Positions 21,479 through 33,323 of a stretch of 64,000 bases of DNA are shown here, in pieces (position 1 is the first letter of the stretch; every line of letters begins with the position of its first letter). The stretch covers positions 32,509,850 through 32,573,849 of the forward strand of contig CM047429.1 of NCBI GenBank assembly GCA_026168455.1. Reading direction: 5' to 3'. A program made the translations under genes and the position numbers. The notes beneath the pieces were generated by a model. That model saw only the letters and a list, made by a program, of their open reading frames with translations, searched no databases and had not been told where the DNA came from. This DNA is from Theocolax elegans (taxonomy: Eukaryota > Arthropoda > Insecta > Hymenoptera > Cerocephalidae).

Positions 21479-22600
21479 TGTAACGGGGTGGGTACTGGGG
21501 AATATAAGACCCCGGTCAGGCCCAATCTGTTCCAATTTACCAACCTAAGTATACAGTCCCACGATGCGGTCGGGGATCACTTTGATTCCCGTGCAATGCC
21601 GTTAACAATGCCAAACACTTCGTTTGACTTTAATATCGTGTGTTGGGCCCTATGCCCAAAATTTCCAACTAGGGTATACGCCGGAAAGTGCGGTATTCGT
21701 GGGATAGGACTATTACCGGGAAAACGTTATCAACAATCGAGATTTTATGTTAGTCGGCGAGAAAAATAGTCCCGCCGAGTCAATTTATTAAATAAACAAC
21801 CAAATAATAATAAATTAACATTAACAATTAAAGGAGAGTCGTACCGATGACTACCTCCGCGATCAGTGCGAAATAATTCGTTAAAACCTATTAACGGTCG
21901 AGTTATGAACAATCGATCCGGGAATGATCAGCTGCTTAACCTGATGGCTACTACGTCACGCCGTGTGACGTTGTACCTCTGACGTAGGGAGCTCTGACGT
22001 AGTAGCTGCCTACGTCACGCGCGCCTTCTCTCGTGAAGTGGATTCCGCGAACCACCGACCTATCTACCCGGGCGGATTTGTCACGAGAGGGGAAAAATAC
22101 AGAGGAACGCTTCCTCCCCTGGACCGTACCAGGTAAATTAGGGTACGATAATACGAGACACGCGGGTTTATACGTGGTGCACCACTTACCCCGGATATCT
22201 CTGTAATTCGTTCGTCGGGAAAAACGGCTGGAAGACCGAGAAAGATTGACTTCAACTCTACCTCTCTCTCTCACTCCAATGGCCGGAACGGCTGCCGATT
22301 CCTTATCCTCCTTCTTTGTGGAACGGCGGGGCGTGCGGCTCTGCACGCTGACGTTGTGGTTGGTGGGGAGAACCTACTGCACACCCACACACGAAGCACG
22401 CCGACACTCTCTATTTTTATTTCGTGAAAAATTAGTCCCGACGTTTATATCACGTTGTCTCTCCGTGCGCGCGCGAACTTGATACCTCTCTTTATCTCGC
22501 GCACGACACTCGCGTGTTTCTGCGCGCGCATCCCTCTCTATACTCTTTTCTGTTACTCACCTGATCGGTAACTCTAAAATTGTTGGGTTCATTATTAATG
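21479..22600 (-). repeat. Solo Gypsy LTR (minus orientation), right edge approximate
   Basis: Starts with TGTAACGGGGTG, close to the inner end of the Gypsy element 1 LTR (TGTAACGGTGTG). On the minus strand it holds TATAAA near 22444 and a CACGAAATAAA block similar to that in element 1, with a GC-rich, CG-rich R/U5. No primer site and no gag follow on its internal side, so it is a solo LTR or LTR fragment. No clear target duplication was found and the right end is uncertain by about 50 bp. ORFs within it are incidental. Confidence 0.6.
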
Positions 22601-22783
22601 ATATTACATTAATATTTTTAACAAACATCTTATTATACATATAACATCGTCTAATTAATATTAATATACTTTAAACAAGTTACTTACTATTGCGTAATTA
22701 TTGAAAAATGTATAACTTAATGGAGAACAAGGCATAAATATAGCCGTATTACATTCATTTGTCGTCGTTTTCCATCTGCGACG

Positions 22784-22851
22784 GGCGTCTAAGGAAGGCC
22801 TCTAGCTCCTTACTAAGGAGACCAAAGCTAGAGAGCTGTGGTCGAAACGCC
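22784..22851 (+). ncRNA. Type III hammerhead ribozyme-like fold (core G5 to A)
   Basis: Reading 5' to 3': stem III GGCG (22784-22787), cleavage triplet end TC (22788-22789), stem I TAAGGA (22790-22795) with TCCTTA (22807-22812), core CTAAGGA (22813-22819), stem II GACCA (22820-22824) with TGGTC (22839-22843), GAAA (22844-22847), stem III CGCC (22848-22851). This is the hammerhead order with stem III open. Loop I contains CTCTAGCT overlap and loop II contains AGCTAGAG, which are complementary, suggesting a loop-loop contact. The core deviates from CUGANGA at one base (G5 is A), so activity is probably lost. Confidence 0.6.
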
Positions 22852-23610
22852 AATTTATAATTCTTTTTTTAATTTTTTGAAAATACTCTGGGACTTCCAC
22901 CAACCGTAGTGGCCGAAGAGTATTATAAAAGCCTCGCTTAATGAAGCAGATTCGTTTGCAAAGCCCCATAAATTTTATATTGAAATAATCCGTAGCGAAC
23001 GCTAAAAGTTTCTATTTTCTGAAATATCTTAAACATTATTTAATAAATATATGTGAACTCCATAACAAATAATTGACAAATTCGTCAAGTTATATATTGA
23101 AAAATATTTTTTTTAAATATTCTGGTGATTAACATACAATATATAAAAATTATACAAAATTTAAACTTTTTGTTATAAATTAGTTAAAATTTTTTTAAAA
23201 TTAATAGTTAATTGTTAGAACATTGTCAGATCCAAAGAAAATTTTTTGTATTTAAAATTGAAAAAAATTGAAAAAACTTTTACACTTTGAAACTTACCGC
23301 GTTGTGCGACTTAAAATAGAATTTCGTTTGATCATCGATGATTCGCACATTGCAGATTAATCGGCGAGCAGCTGGATCACACGCTGTATACAAACATCTG
23401 TCAGGTATAATATAATTTGAGGTTATGTTGTAAGAGAAAGACACTTATCACAATTTGGACTTTAACTTTATATTATTAATAATGCTATTGTAATTTTGGC
23501 TAATTTTATTTATATCATCTTTAACATTCGTCGCATTATTCTTCAAAACTTTTATGCGATCTGATGAAGGCAAAGGAAAAAAAATCTTAAAAAGACAGAT
23601 TTTTTTTATT
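22852..23610. other. AT-rich stretch, no gene recognised
   Basis: A TATAAAAG word near 22924-22931 follows the hammerhead-like fold, in a locally less AT-rich 120-bp patch; otherwise AT-rich sequence without coding support. Confidence 0.4.
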
Positions 23611-23616
23611 ACAAGC

Positions 23617-23652
23617 AACGTTTCATTGTCGTGATTTGCCAACTTCTTCAGG
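23617..23652 (-). ncRNA. Hammerhead-like motif, Penelope copy 3
   Basis: Minus strand: CCTGAAGAAGTTGG, loop, CAAT, GAAACGTTG. The CTGAAGA and GAAACGTT blocks match the other copies; stem II is reduced to GTTG/CAAT with one G-U pair and stem I to about 3 bp. It lies upstream of, and opposite to, the GIY-YIG relic at 23740. Confidence 0.45.
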
Positions 23653-23739
23653 CTATTAGATACAAAAAACAAAATTACAATTGAGAACGCACATATTAAA
23701 ATACACTGATGATAAAAGATTTTGTACCTTAATCGGATT

Positions 23740-24068
23740 ATCGACGAGTCAAATGACAATTGTCGCAAAGATTGCAAAAATTGACCTGTCTTTTATGTTG
23801 GTGAAACGAAGCGTTCTTTAAAAACTAGGATAAATGAACATCGAAATAATAAAAATCCAGATTCAGTGATTAATTAACATGGATCTCTTCTTAAACATGC
23901 ATTTGACTGGGATGGCGTAAAAATTGTTGATAGCGAGTGTAATTATAACATACATTTGATTTCTGAAATGATACATATCAAAATTGATAGTAATAATATC
24001 AACAAGAAACAGGATATTAAATTTTTAAATACCACTTATTTTACAGTTCTTAGAAATTTAAATGCCTA
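23740..24068 (+). pseudogene. GIY-YIG endonuclease relic, Penelope-like copy 3
   Basis: Plus strand: RIIDESNDNCRKDCKN, a stop, then FYVGETKRSLKTRINEHRNN, a second stop after DSVIN, HAFDWDGVKIVDSE and LISEMIHIKIDSNNINKKQD. This is the C-terminal endonuclease of a Penelope-like element with its CxxxC pair. No reverse transcriptase precedes it. The two stops make it a pseudogene. Confidence 0.78.
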
Positions 24069-24373
24069 ATTAATAACCGTTTGACGTTACCTGTATTTAC
24101 ACTTGCTACATATATAAACATGACGATGCACACAAAATTTAATAGATCACTAGCCAAAAACGCTCGCATCGCTCGCGATTAAAACAAGGTTTGGGAGAAA
24201 ATATTGAAACAAAATCTAATATCGAAAGAAAATGTAATAGAAGAATCCTAAAATTATAAAGAAGAATTAAAAAAAAGATACTGTGAAAATAAGTATTGAC
24301 AGAAAACGAAAACAAGAAAGAGTCAACAAAAATAATATTGAAGACAAAAATATTAATATATTAAAAAAAAGGT

Positions 24374-26640
24374 TTGATTGCAAATATTACATTTAACGAA
24401 AATCTTATTAAAACAAATTATTTAGGCCAATTAAACAATGAATGCCAATTTTGTAAAGCAAAATATTTTGCCTGTGAAGTATCTTATGATAAAACATTTG
24501 TTCATTGCTGTCATAAGAATAAAGTATCATTAGATAATGAATTATATCCAGAAATTTAAAAAAATTTATTGTTTAGCAATAATTTAATAAGTATTAGCTA
24601 CAAAAAAATATTCGACAGTATAATAATTCATTTGCATTCGCCAGTTTCGGTGCAAAGTTAATACATTTTAAATCAGCTGGACCACAAGTTATTAAAATAT
24701 GTGGACAAGTATACCACAACTCATATGCTCTACATCCGAATGAAAATGAAGTGCCCAAATATAATCAATTGTACATTATAGATAATTAAATTGCAAATAA
24801 TTATAGAGCAAATAATTACAAAATTGAAAAAACTAGTATAAACTCCTTAAGTATTCTAAATGGTTTTTTACGAACAATGTTTAGGCAAAAGCACATAAAA
24901 TGATGCATGAAATAGAAAAAGAAGCAAAGAATAAAACAAAAAATAAGAATTTTATACAACAAGAAGTATATATGTCATTAACAAGAGATAATACTCATGT
25001 AAATAAATCTTATTTTGCAATATGTAATGAAGTGGCTGTCGTATATGTAGGAAATAATGGTGAACCACCTATTGATCGTGATATTTGTATTTATCCAAAA
25101 AGTGATAAACCACAAAAAATAAATATACTTAGTAAACATCTAGATCCCATGGTTTATCCTTTAATATTTCCATATGGAAAGTCTGGATAGAGTCCTTACA
25201 TGAAAAGTTCATATAATCCTAATAAAAATACAAATATATCTATGCTTCAATATTATTCTTATAAATTGAGCATTCTAAATGACTTTAATCCATATTTGAA
25301 TTTAAAAAATTTGTCTGAACAATTCATTGTTGATATATGGACAAGAATTGAAGGAAGTCGATTATGTTTTATTTACGCAAAAATAAAGCTCAATTACGCA
25401 CTGAAATGTATAGAGGATTAATGGACCACATACTTAATAAAAAACAATTTATTCAATTTATTCAATCTCAAATTGGAGAAATGGTAATTCTTCCATCATC
25501 TTAGATAGGAAGTTCTCGAGCCACACAACAAAATTATTTAGATTCAATGACTCAACTACAAAATGATGGGAAACCTGATCTATTTTTAACAATGACGCGT
25601 AATCCTAACTGGAAAAAAATTAAAGAAAATTTAAAACCATTCGAAATAGCTTTAAATCATCCAGATTTAATATCAAGAGTATTCCACGAAAAAGTTGAAA
25701 TTTAAAAAAAAAAATTTTACAAACAACATATTTGGACAAGTTAAAGGATTTATTTATGTTATAAAATTTCAAAAGTGTGGATTACCGCATATATATGCTC
25801 ATTTTGGTTATATGGACACGACAAATTTCGTGATACTGATGAAATTAATAAAATTATAAGTGCTGAAATACCTGATGAAAAAAATATCCTAGATTATACA
25901 AAATAGTAAAAAATAATATAATACACGGTTCATGTCGTAAACAAAACATAAACTATATATGTATGAGTGAAGATAAAACATATTGCACTAAAAATTTTCC
26001 AAAACCATTTGCAACTAAGACACAATATAATGCAGTTAACTATCCTATTTATCGACGTAGAAATAATGGCGTTCAAATAACCTATTCTAAAACTAAAATT
26101 GCGGAAAACAGTTTTGTTGTACCATACAATCCATATATTTTATTATTGTTTGAATGCCATATAAATGTAGAAATTTGTAGTACAATAAAGGCTATCAAAT
26201 ATTTATTTAAATATATTCACAAAGGACCAGATACTGCTTTTGTCAAATTTACAACAAAATTTAATACAAATGAAGAAAATAATATGAACGAAGATGATAA
26301 AACATACAATTATGATGAAATAACACAACATATTTCTACAAGATATGTATGTGCACCAGAAGCAATGTATCGTATTTTAGAGTATAAATTGTACAAACAA
26401 TCATATAAAATTTACAGATTAGCTGTTTACAATGAATATGAGCAGAATGTATATTATAAAGAAAGTTATGAGAATGCAATACTTGATAAAAATGTTGATA
26501 CAACATTAACATCTTGGTTCAAATTAAATGAACAAGATGAAAACGCAAGATAATATTTATATCATGAAATTCCTCATCAATATGTTTTTGATAAACAAAA
26601 CAAGAGATGTCAGCCAAGAAAAAAAATTACAAAACCTATC
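24374..26640 (+). pseudogene. Helitron Rep (HUH nuclease) region
   Basis: Pieces in order: CQFCKAKYFACE and HCCHKNKVSL zinc-type segment (24374-24559); EVAVVYVGNNGEPPIDRDI and LDPMVYPLIFPYGKSG (24900-25190); SMLQYYSYKLSI (25200-25421); then, across a stop near 25502, GKPDLFLTMTRNPNW; the HUH segment CGLPHIYAHFG (about 25780-25805); and CTKNFPKPF, YPIYRRR, VVPYNPYILL and the catalytic-type IKYLFKYIHKG (25963-26553). The two Tyr of the YxxxY nuclease motif are kept (KYLFKY). The HUH motif appears to have gained two residues between its histidines by an ATATAT expansion. At least five stops or shifts are present. Confidence 0.85.
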
Positions 26641-26649
26641 ATCAGTAGA

Positions 26650-28370
26650 ATGTATTTTGTAAATCCAAATAAACGTGAAACATACTTTTTACGACTCTTA
26701 ATACTACATGTTCGAGGTGGTAAATCTTTTAAAGACGTACGTACAGTAGATAATGTAGTTTATGAAAAATTCGAAGATGTTTGCATAACAAAAGGTTTAA
26801 TTAGTACTGACGATGAGTCGGATAAATACTTAACTGAAGCAGCAGTATTTAAGTTTCCACAATCTATGTGTGAATTGTTTACATACACATTAGTATTCCA
26901 AAATCCTCTTGACGCATTAAAATTATATGCTAAACACAAGATAAATTTCTTCAATCCTAAATTGCCACCAACTCAGGGAGAAAAGGAAGCATTGAAAATC
27001 ATTGAAGATATTTTAATATTACATGGAATGCATTTAACTGATTATAATTTAGACAGTATTAATAACTACAATAAATCTGAAAAATATATTAGTGATGAGT
27101 CAGAATGTACTAACAATGTAAATTTAACATATTTAATCGATTCGTAAATAACTGATCAAAAACATATTTTTAAATTAGTTATCGATACAACTATTAACAA
27201 TTCAGGGAAATCTTTGTATTTCATCGATGGTCCTGGTGGTAGTGGTAAGTTATTTACATAACGTAATTATTGAATATCTAATGTCAATAAAAATATTAAT
27301 GATAACAATGGCATGGACTGGTATCGCTGCTAATTTATTAATTAACGGTAGAACTTTTCATAGTATATGTAAATTACCACTACGTATTAATGAAGAAACA
27401 ACTTGTAATATTAATCCAAATTCTAAACATGGCATAATTTTAAAAAATATAAAAATCATTATATGGGATGAAATATCAATCGTATCAAAATATGCTTTCG
27501 AAACAATTGATAAATTTTTTCAAGATATTTGTAAAAATTCTATGCCACTTGGAGGGAAAGTAGTCGTAACATCAGGTGATTTCAGACAAACCCTTTCAAT
27601 AGTACGACACGGAAACCGTACGAAAATAATAGAGTCTTGTGTAAAAAGTAGTTATTTGTGGTCATATTTCTCAAAACATACACTATGTGAAAATTTGAGA
27701 TTACAAAATTCAGATCATAAATTTAAAAAATGGTTACTTGAAATAGGAGAAAATAAAAATGCCACAAAATTCAAATTAGAAAATAATGTTAAAAAAATTC
27801 CAAAAGATCTTCTTTGTATATCTGACTTGATAACAGAAATTTTCGGTCACAACATAGATGCCACAGATTCAACATTAAAAGAAAAAGTGATATTATATCC
27901 TTTAAATTAAGATATATTCCAAATTAATAATAATATAGTCGAAAAAATAAACAAAGAAATGTGTTTATACTACAGTGATGATAGAATTCAAAGTGACAAC
28001 AATGATAAATTGGCTGAATCAATACCTACCGATATTTTTAAATTCGATAACGCCAAATGGATTACCTCCTCACAAACTAATATTAAAAAAAGGTACAATT
28101 ATTAGTTGTTTAAGAAATTAAAATATTTCTCATGGTCTTTGTAATGGAACAAGATTAATAATAAAAAAATGAAACAATATATAATAGCTGCAAAAATTAT
28201 CACCGGGACAAATTCTGGAAAAATAATTTTTTGCCACGTATTGACTTAAAACCATCGTTAGAAGAAGTACCTTTTGAAATGGTAAGAAGACAATTTCCAA
28301 TACGGATAGGTTTCGAATGACTATAAATAAAGCTCAAGGGCAATCATTTAATTATAAATAAATTGACAAA
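26650..28370 (+). pseudogene. Helitron PIF1-like helicase region
   Basis: 26650-27147 encodes the linker region seen before Helitron helicases (MCELFTYTLVF, LDALKLYAKHK). Walker A GPGGSGK follows at about 27230, then a frame change, then Walker B IIIWDEISIVSKYAFETID and VVTSGDFRQTLSIVRHG (27227-27910). After a stop at 27910 the remaining motifs continue in pieces: IIAAKIITGTNSGK, PRIDLKPSLEEVPFE and, near 28320-28350, INKAQGQSF. Role in the living element: unwinding during rolling-circle transposition. Dead here. Confidence 0.85.
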
Positions 28371-29325
28371 GTCAAAACTATACCTTTTAACTTAATCATT
28401 AAGAAATACTACTGCATTTTTGATTATTTCGATAGTCTTAATAAACTAATCAGGATACTGAAATACAAAAAGACTTATTATATTTCAAACAATAATAATT
28501 TAAAATGAAAATTAGATAATTTTATAATATACCTTGTGACTTTAATCGTATGGAATGCCATTAGGAATATAATATTTTATTGATATAATATTAATTGGAA
28601 TACGGATTTTTAATCCATTTTTCAAAATTGAATCGCTGTAACTTTGACAAATCTTAATGAAATTCCCTGATTTTTCGTACAGATACTTAATATAGTCTAA
28701 CGATAAATATAAACCTGTAAAAAATTCTACTTTAAACAAATTTTATACAACGATTGAACCTAACGTAAATAACAAGCTTTTAATACGGTTTCAGTATTCA
28801 GTAGTCGAAAGTGTGTTGTAAAGTCTTAGACTTCGCAAACTTCCAGCGAGAGATTTGTTCGTTTATATTTGAAGATAATTTCTTAAAAATTTCAACTTAG
28901 TTGGATAAAAAATTTCGCAGATAGAGCAAGCGCCGAGATCAGAGAAATAATGTAACCGCCTATAACCAGAGACATTTTCGTACGTTTTTTTCGAATAATA
29001 ATTATTGAATAAATAGTCTTAATATAATAACTCTACACGCTTTTTACGTATTCAAGTTTTTCATATTTATTGTTACAACATAGTTACAACAATTATTTAC
29101 AATACAATTTTATATTAAATTATTTATTTTAAATTATTGTTTAATCACTTTTCTTAACCGGACTAACTTCTTTTTTACATTTGCTGATTCTTTTTTTATT
29201 AACATTTATTAACATTTGCTTAGGCTCTTTAACAATTCCTTTTCTATAGAAGAATTGAAAAAATCTTTACCCTTAGGACTCAAATATCGAATTAATGATT
29301 GGACATCCTTTAACCTATCTTTACC
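28371..29325. other. AT-rich stretch with a short cut-off ORF before the gap
   Basis: Mostly non-coding. At 29209-29325 the minus strand is open (KDRLKDVQSLIRYLSPKGKD ...) and runs into the assembly gap; not recognised. Confidence 0.4.
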
Positions 29326-29425
29326 NNNNNNNNNNNNNNNNNNNNNNNNNNNNNNNNNNNNNNNNNNNNNNNNNNNNNNNNNNNNNNNNNNNNNNNNNNN
29401 NNNNNNNNNNNNNNNNNNNNNNNNN
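29326..29425. other. Assembly gap (100 N)
   Basis: Exactly 100 unknown bases, the usual placeholder for a scaffold join of unknown size. Confidence 0.99.
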
Positions 29426-30138
29426 TCCATTGAAATATTACTACTACTGAATCATTAAAATAAATATGCAAAATAATTGATAATAGCCTGCCGTTCGACA
29501 AAACTTACAGACTTCAAAAAGAATCAGAGTTTCCCAAAATACAACGACCGAAAGTTTAATTCTTATAATAACGTATAAACAGGTATTTAAAATTATTATT
29601 TAAAAACTTAAATTTGTTAAAATTTTACAATTAGAATTATATTTGCATATATCATGTATAAAATATTTCGACAGAGCCGCCATTTAGATACAATCACTCA
29701 CCCAACGTGCGTAAAAAATGATTTTCATAACACTCAATTTTATAATAACAATTACTATACAGATTCTATTAAATACCAAAATTTTTAAATATGCATTATA
29801 AAAACCATCACTTTGAAATAATACTACATTCACATACAAATTAAAACCATATATAACACAACGACAGTATTATATACCACTTTATAAAAAATGTTACCAC
29901 CGCCATTAAAGAAAAATATAATTTATGAGAGTATATAACATGCTTATATTTTATGTATTCTGTAAACACATTATATTACATCAATTTATTTAAAATTACG
30001 ATATCCCCCCAAATGGAAATTATTTTATGTGTGTGCATTTTAAATATATTAAATATATGGACATATTTCACTTTCTTTCTGAACACACGCACACACACCT
30101 TCTTTATAATAACCTATAATAATTATTTTTACACAGAC

Positions 30139-30187
<49 letters not shown>

Positions 30188-31620
30188 TTATTTTTTACTC
30201 TTTGTCATATTTATTTTCTTTTTGTATTTAATTCTATCATTATTAGCGTCAAAATTTAACAGTATACTTTTCTTTCCTTAACTTACACTGTTACAGAGTC
30301 CTTATTATGTTACTATTAAATGGATCATGCATTGAAAAAATATATGATTCTTGAAATGTATACCTTACCAGCACATCCTCGCCGTAGGAGTCGAATACAA
30401 TATTCATATGTTGGCTAACGCTGGAAGCATAAATATATTTTACGGAGCGTGTGTTATAACTATACACGAAAAATCTAAATGACTTCAGTACAACATGTCT
30501 TGGTCTGCAGAAACGACATCAGGTTTTCATCAAATACACTATCCAAGAGCCTCACTCTCATCCAATAATGTATAAATAGTTATTTAAAATTATCAAATAA
30601 AACGAAAACATTGGAAAGTCGACACAAAACATATGGAGTTCTCACATCTTTTCAACTCGTCTACGCGAGATCAAGATTCGAGATGCCTTTTTGAAACGAT
30701 TGCCCGCTCATATACTATAAAGGACCCCTGCAATAATGATGAAAATGGAGTCGAAATCTCACGAATGATTGACATTTGACGGATTCTTTGAATGTCACGA
30801 AATAATTGATAGTCATTAGATGATCAAGTTTTCAGTTGAACTTTATTTTCAGTTCTGTCTTTGATGTTTTTTTTAATCTATAAACTCTTTTAAAAAACCA
30901 AAGTATTGGAAAGTCGACACAAAATATATCGAGTTCTCACACTCTTTTCAATCTGTACAATAGTAGTTACATGTAATTTTAAAGAAATTTTGATTAATTT
31001 TAAAACTTTGGTAGTTAACTATCATATTTTGTTTATTTCTCAATTTTTTTTTACAAAAACGACATCTCAGTCACCACATTAATTATACCATAATCCTCTT
31101 CGCAATGCGCAAATTATTATTGTTGGTGTTAAGGGTAGAGTACGGTTATAAAAATATTTTTGTAATTTTTATAAAATATTATGTGAAATGGCATGTTTAT
31201 AAAATATATTATAAAAAATATTCTTTTTTGATGATTTTTAACACATTCATTAAGTAAAATATTAAAATATTATCAAAAATAGGCTTAAAACAGGTGCAAA
31301 TACAAAAAACTCCTTGCAGCATAAAAGTTGTCGAAGGGCTTTAATCCAAGAAAATTTAAATTTATATGCATATAAACTTCAACTTTACACAGCGAATTTG
31401 GTGTATCTATAAAAATGCAATTTCTGCCTTGATAAACCCAATTGGTTTACTAATTATTTAAAAAATGTAATGTTTTTCATTTAAAAAATGAACATAAAAA
31501 TGTCACATTTAACTTTAAAGAAAAAAGGCTGTGTAACTATTTTACATATACTCATCTAAAATAAGCACGATCAAAATACAACCGAGTGAGCGTTAGCGAG
31601 CGAGGTATCTGTTGCTAGTT
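29426..31620. repeat. AT-rich region with TA microsatellite and a dispersed direct repeat
   Basis: No gene recognised. (TA)n at about 30142-30186. A 45-bp direct repeat beginning TTGGAAAGTCGACACAAAA lies at about 30611-30656 and again at about 30908-30954, 297 bp apart, differing at a few bases. The rest is AT-rich. Confidence 0.6.
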
Positions 31621-31624
31621 CTAA

Positions 31625-32245
31625 ATTATTTTGAGATAACTCCAATATTACCGGGAGTTCCCGGAGACTTCGTGATTTTCTGAATAGTAGCAAAATAAGT
31701 CCAACAATTTTGCGATTTCCTGGATTTTTCGGGAATTTCTGAGGTACCTCGGGATGATTCTACTTATTGCGGGATTCCCTAAATATTTTGGGCTATTCTG
31801 AGGTACTTCGGCATGATTCTTCTAATTACGAGATTTCCTGGATATATCGGGAATTTCTGAGGTATTCCGGGATCATATCTCTAATTACGAGATTTTGTGG
31901 ATACTTTGGGAATTTCTTAGCTATTCTGAAATAACTCCTCTAATTGTGGGTTTTCCTGGATTTTTCGGGAATTTCTGAGGTATTCCGCGATCTTTTCACT
32001 AAATACGGGATTTCCTGGATCTTTCGGGAATTCGTGAGGTACTTCGGATATTTCTTCTAATTACGAGATTTCCTTGATATTTCGGGAATTTCTAAGGTGT
32101 TACGGGATAACTACACTAAATACGGGATTTCTTGGATATCTCGGGAATTTCTCATGTACTTCAGGATTATTCTTCTAATTACGGGATTTCTTGCATGTTC
32201 CGGAAATTTCTTGAGGTTTTTCGGGATGACTCTACTAATTACAAG
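31625..32245 (+). repeat. 59-bp satellite block S2
   Basis: Diverged monomers (CTAATTACGGGATTTCCTGG, TTTCGGGAATTTCTGAGGTA). Interrupted by the BEL element at 32246 and resuming as S3 at 39077, so S2 and S3 were one array. Confidence 0.92.
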
Positions 32246-32844
32246 TATGGTGGAAGGGATAGGGGTTTTAAATAATAACAATTGATTATGTCGACAACAA
32301 CGTAAATTTATTTAAAGAAGTAGACTATTAGACGCTACTTGCCTTTACAATTACGAACTGAACTGATACGATATATTCGCACGCTTTTATACAAGGTTAG
32401 TGCCCCACTTCGAGGTCACCCGCGGTCCAATCGGAAGAACGCATGTTTTTACCGCGCAGCCGGGACTCTCCCCCCTGTTTTAGAACTGCGCAATAAAGCC
32501 CGCGTGGTGCCGAGCTATTAAGGCCGGACCACCTTCCTGGGCAAGATAACTTTTCCTCGGCCGCCCGCGTAGAACCGGGCTACTAAAACCGGACTACCTT
32601 CCCGGGCAACATATCAATCGAATATATGCGCACCCGCACGTTATCGAACCACAGAGATCGAAAACGCCTTCCCGGGCTACATTTGAGCTGCAAAAATGCC
32701 CGCGCGTAACCAGACATTCTTGGTCCGCCTTCCCGGGGTCGTGTTTACAAATGCCAAAACAATAACAAGGAAAATTACAAACTCAAAACAAAACATCAAA
32801 ACAAACAAAGTCGAGCGCAAACATGGGACCCTGAGCCTCATCGG
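32246..32844 (-). repeat. BEL 3' LTR
   Basis: About 599 bp. On the minus strand it has a TATA box TATAAAAG at about 32385-32392 and AATAAA at 32307-32312. It contains a 4-bp AACA duplication absent from the other LTR. Confidence 0.93.
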
Positions 32845-33323
32845 TTCCTTTCTTTGACATCCTCCACCCTCAGTGCAGGGGACGCTTCACCTGCACGAAT
32901 CTCTGGACCGCCATCCACCAGGAGAACTAATTTAGTGCAAGGTCGAGTATATATGCCTCGCGTGGTCCGAACCTTAGCTGCTCTTACTCGTCCATCCTTC
33001 CCAGAGATCATCTCTTCTACTATTCCTTTGAGCCATGTATTACGGGGCAACTGCGGATCGACCAGGAGCACTACATCGTTTAATTTAAAATTTCGCGTAT
33101 CTTGTTGCCAAGTATTCCGTGGAACGAGAGTAGGCAAGTACTCTCTGATCCATCGCTTCCAAAAGGCGTCTGCTAGTGTCTGGGAGTGCTGCCATTGTCT
33201 TCTCGAGCAGACTGCGATTTGTTCGTATCTGCCCAAAGATGGATTGCCCGATGAAGATCCCAACAAAAAATGGTTTGGTGTGAGAGCTTCCGGTTCGTCA
33301 GGCTCTAATGATACGTAGGTCAA
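32838..33323 (-). pseudogene. BEL integrase C-terminal part
   Basis: Begins LTYVSLEPDEPEALTPNHFL, the block that follows the integrase core in BEL/Pao elements, and continues with WQQDTRNFKLNDVVLLVDP, the C-terminal domain. It is in another frame than the core; a small indel near 33320-33330 separates them. Ends overlapping the LTR edge by a few bases, as is common. Confidence 0.88.
32845..32858 (-). other. BEL polypurine tract
   Basis: Minus strand GTCAAAGAAAGGAA directly before the 3' LTR: the usual plus-strand primer position. Confidence 0.65.

Larger units (their letters stand above)
24280..28370 (+). mobile_element. Degenerate Helitron (rolling-circle transposon)
   Basis: Carries, in order, the Helitron zinc-binding N-terminal region, Rep domain and PIF1-like helicase, all on the plus strand and broken by stops and shifts (see the two coding entries). 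The 5' TC end, the 3' hairpin and the CTRR end could not be located with confidence; coordinates follow coding similarity only. Base composition is even more AT-rich than its surroundings, so the copy is probably old. Confidence 0.85.

Noticed and set aside
21951..22346. 131-codon minus-strand ORF inside the solo LTR
   Set aside because: Arg/Ser-rich translation of an LTR's CG-rich region; no similarity to a known family and fully explained by the LTR.
23573..23596. CTGATGAAGGC as a further hammerhead core
   Set aside because: No paired stem II and no GAAAC follow; treated as chance or full decay.
23448..23777. 109-codon minus-strand ORF next to Penelope copy 3
   Set aside because: No GIY-YIG or RT motif; overlaps the hammerhead-like region and the start of the opposite-strand relic.
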